Shown here in pieces: positions 4,282-5,615 of a stretch of 5,615 nt of DNA. The notes under the pieces were generated by a model. It was not told where the DNA came from. It worked only from the letters and a program-made list of their open reading frames with translations, and did no database searches. Each line of letters starts with the position of its first letter. Position 1 is the first letter of the stretch. Where the stretch lies: contig JALORJ010000198.1 in the NCBI GenBank assembly GCA_025459035.1, positions 1 through 5,615 of the forward strand. Direction: 5' to 3'. This DNA is from Burkholderiales bacterium. GTDB taxonomy: Bacteria > Pseudomonadota > Gammaproteobacteria > Burkholderiales > Ga0077523. Made by a program: the position numbers and the translations under genes.

Positions 4282-5615
4282 GTGACCGACCCGCGCTGCG
4301 TCGTCGGCATCGACGTCGGCACGCAGAGCCTGAAGGCGGTCGTGGCCGACGCGCAGGGTCGCGTGATCGGCGAAGGCGCCGTCGGCTACCGGCCGACGTT
4401 CCCGCGCCCCGGCCACGCCGAACAGGACCCGCACCTGTGGCTCGAGGCCCTCGCGCCGGCGATCGGCGCGGCGCTCGCGGTGGCCGATCGGCGCGCGACC
4501 GATGTCGTCGCGATCGGGGTCGCCGGCCAGCTCGACGGCTGCGTGCCGACCGATGCCGCGCATCGCCCGCTCGCGCCGTGCCTGCCGTGGCTCGACCGAC
4601 GCGGCGACGCGCTGATCGCGCACGTGCCCGAGGTGCTCGTGCGCGAGCGTGCCGGGCTCGTGCGCGACGCCACGCACATGGCCGCGAAGATCGCGTGGTT
4701 CCAGCGTGCGGGCACGCTGTCGTGCCGCCCGACCTGGTGGCACCAGCCGGTCAGCTTTGTCGTCGCCCAGCTCGTCGACCGTGCGGTGATCGATCCGGCG
4801 CTCGCGTCGACGACGATGCTGTTCGGCCTCGATGCAGCCGACTGGGACGCCACGCTGCTCGACGCCTTCGGCGTGGCGCGCGAGCAGCTGCCGCGGATCG
4901 CGCAGGCCGATACCGTCGCGGGTCGGCTCGACGCACGCGGCGCCATGCTGACGGGGCTGCCGGCCGGGGTGCCGGTCGCGGTCGGCACCGGCGACGACTT
5001 TGCCGGCCCGCTGGGCGCCGGCGCCACCGCGCCCGGCACGTTCGCCTGCTCGCTCGGCACGGCCGAGGCCTCCGGCGCGCGGCACGGCGCGGCGACGCGT
5101 GACCCCGACGCGCTGGTCGAGACGCATCGCTGGCTCGACCGCGACCACTGGCTGTCGCATCCGGGCTGGCTGTCGGGCGGCGCCGTGACGTGGTTCCGCG
5201 ACGTCTTCGGCGTGGCCTCGGCCGACGCCGTGTCCGCGCTCGCTGCCGAGGCGCCGCCGGGGGCCGACGGCGTGCTGTTCGTGCCGGCGCTCGCCGGGGC
5301 GATGGCGCCGCGCTGGCGTGCCGACGTGCACGCGACCTTCCACGGCCTGACCGCTTCGCACGGCCGCGCGCATTGCGCCCGCGCGCTGCTCGAAGGCTGC
5401 GCGTTCGCGATGCGCGACGTGCATGCGCGGCTGCGCGCCCTCGGCGTCGCGGTCGAGCGCGTGCGCCTGACCGGCGGCGGCGCGCGCTCGACGGTGTGGG
5501 CCCGCATCCGCGCCGATGTCGTGCAGCAGCCGGTGGAGTGCTGCCCGCGGGCCGACACATCGCCGGTCGGGGCCGCGATGCTCGCGGCGGTCGCCGCCGG
5601 CCTGCAGCCCGACCT
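4282..5615 (+). CDS. FGGY-family carbohydrate kinase, xylulokinase-like, 3' end missing
   Basis: This cytoplasmic enzyme transfers phosphate from ATP to a sugar or polyol. There are 444 codons, and the frame is open at the window edge; family members run to about 480-500 aa, so a short C-terminal piece is missing. The N-terminal phosphate-binding motif GIDVGTQSLK is at 9-18, the sugar-contact region GQLDG at 82-86, PWLDRR at 102-107 and MAAKIAW at 133-139. VGTGDDFAGPLGAG (234-247) contains the presumed catalytic base D238, and SLGTA is at 257-261. In the second domain, WLSGGAVTWF (316-325), ALLEGCAFAMRD (368-379), the nucleotide-binding LTGGGARS (396-403) and SPVGAAMLA (427-435) follow in family order. 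GTG 4282 is chosen because the first motif begins eight residues later; an in-frame TTG at 4264 is a poorer alternative. Xylulokinases usually have GQMHG and GDN where this has GQLDG and GDD, so the substrate may not be xylulose. It is probably co-transcribed with the TIM-barrel gene. Confidence 0.93.
   Translation, partial: MTDPRCVVGIDVGTQSLKAVVADAQGRVIGEGAVGYRPTFPRPGHAEQDPHLWLEALAPAIGAALAVADRRATDVVAIGVAGQLDGCVPTDAAHRPLAPCLPWLDRRGDALIAHVPEVLVRERAGLVRDATHMAAKIAWFQRAGTLSCRPTWWHQPVSFVVAQLVDRAVIDPALASTTMLFGLDAADWDATLLDAFGVAREQLPRIAQADTVAGRLDARGAMLTGLPAGVPVAVGTGDDFAGPLGAGATAPGTFACSLGTAEASGARHGAATRDPDALVETHRWLDRDHWLSHPGWLSGGAVTWFRDVFGVASADAVSALAAEAPPGADGVLFVPALAGAMAPRWRADVHATFHGLTASHGRAHCARALLEGCAFAMRDVHARLRALGVAVERVRLTGGGARSTVWARIRADVVQQPVECCPRADTSPVGAAMLAAVAAGLQPD

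Noticed and set aside
4120..5424. Minus-strand frame of 434 codons opposite the kinase (and an overlapping one at 4386-5558)
   Set aside because: The FGGY motifs on the plus strand run in correct order through the whole stretch. The minus-strand products are Arg/Ala/His-rich shadows.

Overview
This is a high-GC window (roughly 70 % by eye). It looks like chromosomal DNA from a Gram-negative bacterium, most likely a proteobacterium. The evidence is a periplasmic-type signal peptide without a lipobox on the solute-binding protein, GC-ending codons throughout, and frequent GTG starts. I cannot name the genus.

The layout is two divergent transcription units. On the minus strand (3426 down to 336) lies a tightly coupled sugar ABC importer operon: solute-binding protein, then a MalF/UgpA-type permease, then a MalG/UgpE-type permease. 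The coupled junctions are 4-bp stop/start overlaps, GTGA at 2041-2038 and ATGA at 1154-1151. No ATPase gene is inside the window. On the plus strand, from a 119-bp shared upstream region, run an unnamed TIM-barrel protein of the ribulose-phosphate-binding type (3546-4238) and, 43 bp later, an FGGY-family carbohydrate kinase (4282 to the window end, incomplete at its C-terminus).

The probable joint role is import of a sugar or sugar alcohol, phosphorylation by the FGGY kinase, and conversion of the phosphorylated product by the TIM-barrel protein. The substrate is not readable from sequence. The kinase deviates from xylulokinases at the sugar-contact motif, and the barrel belongs to no family I can name with an assigned reaction, so the pair may be an undescribed catabolic step.

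Positions 1-345 hold no recognised gene but a compact mosaic of direct repeats and hairpins: a 74-bp repeat present twice (period 228 bp), a 27-bp module present three times (two in tandem), a 14-bp core present three times, and a hairpin directly after each 14-bp core. The stop codon of the last permease gene lies inside one 27-bp module. All the repeat spacings in the 27-bp and 74-bp families are multiples of three, and the minus strand stays open through the array to the window edge. This repeat region is the least ordinary part of the window.
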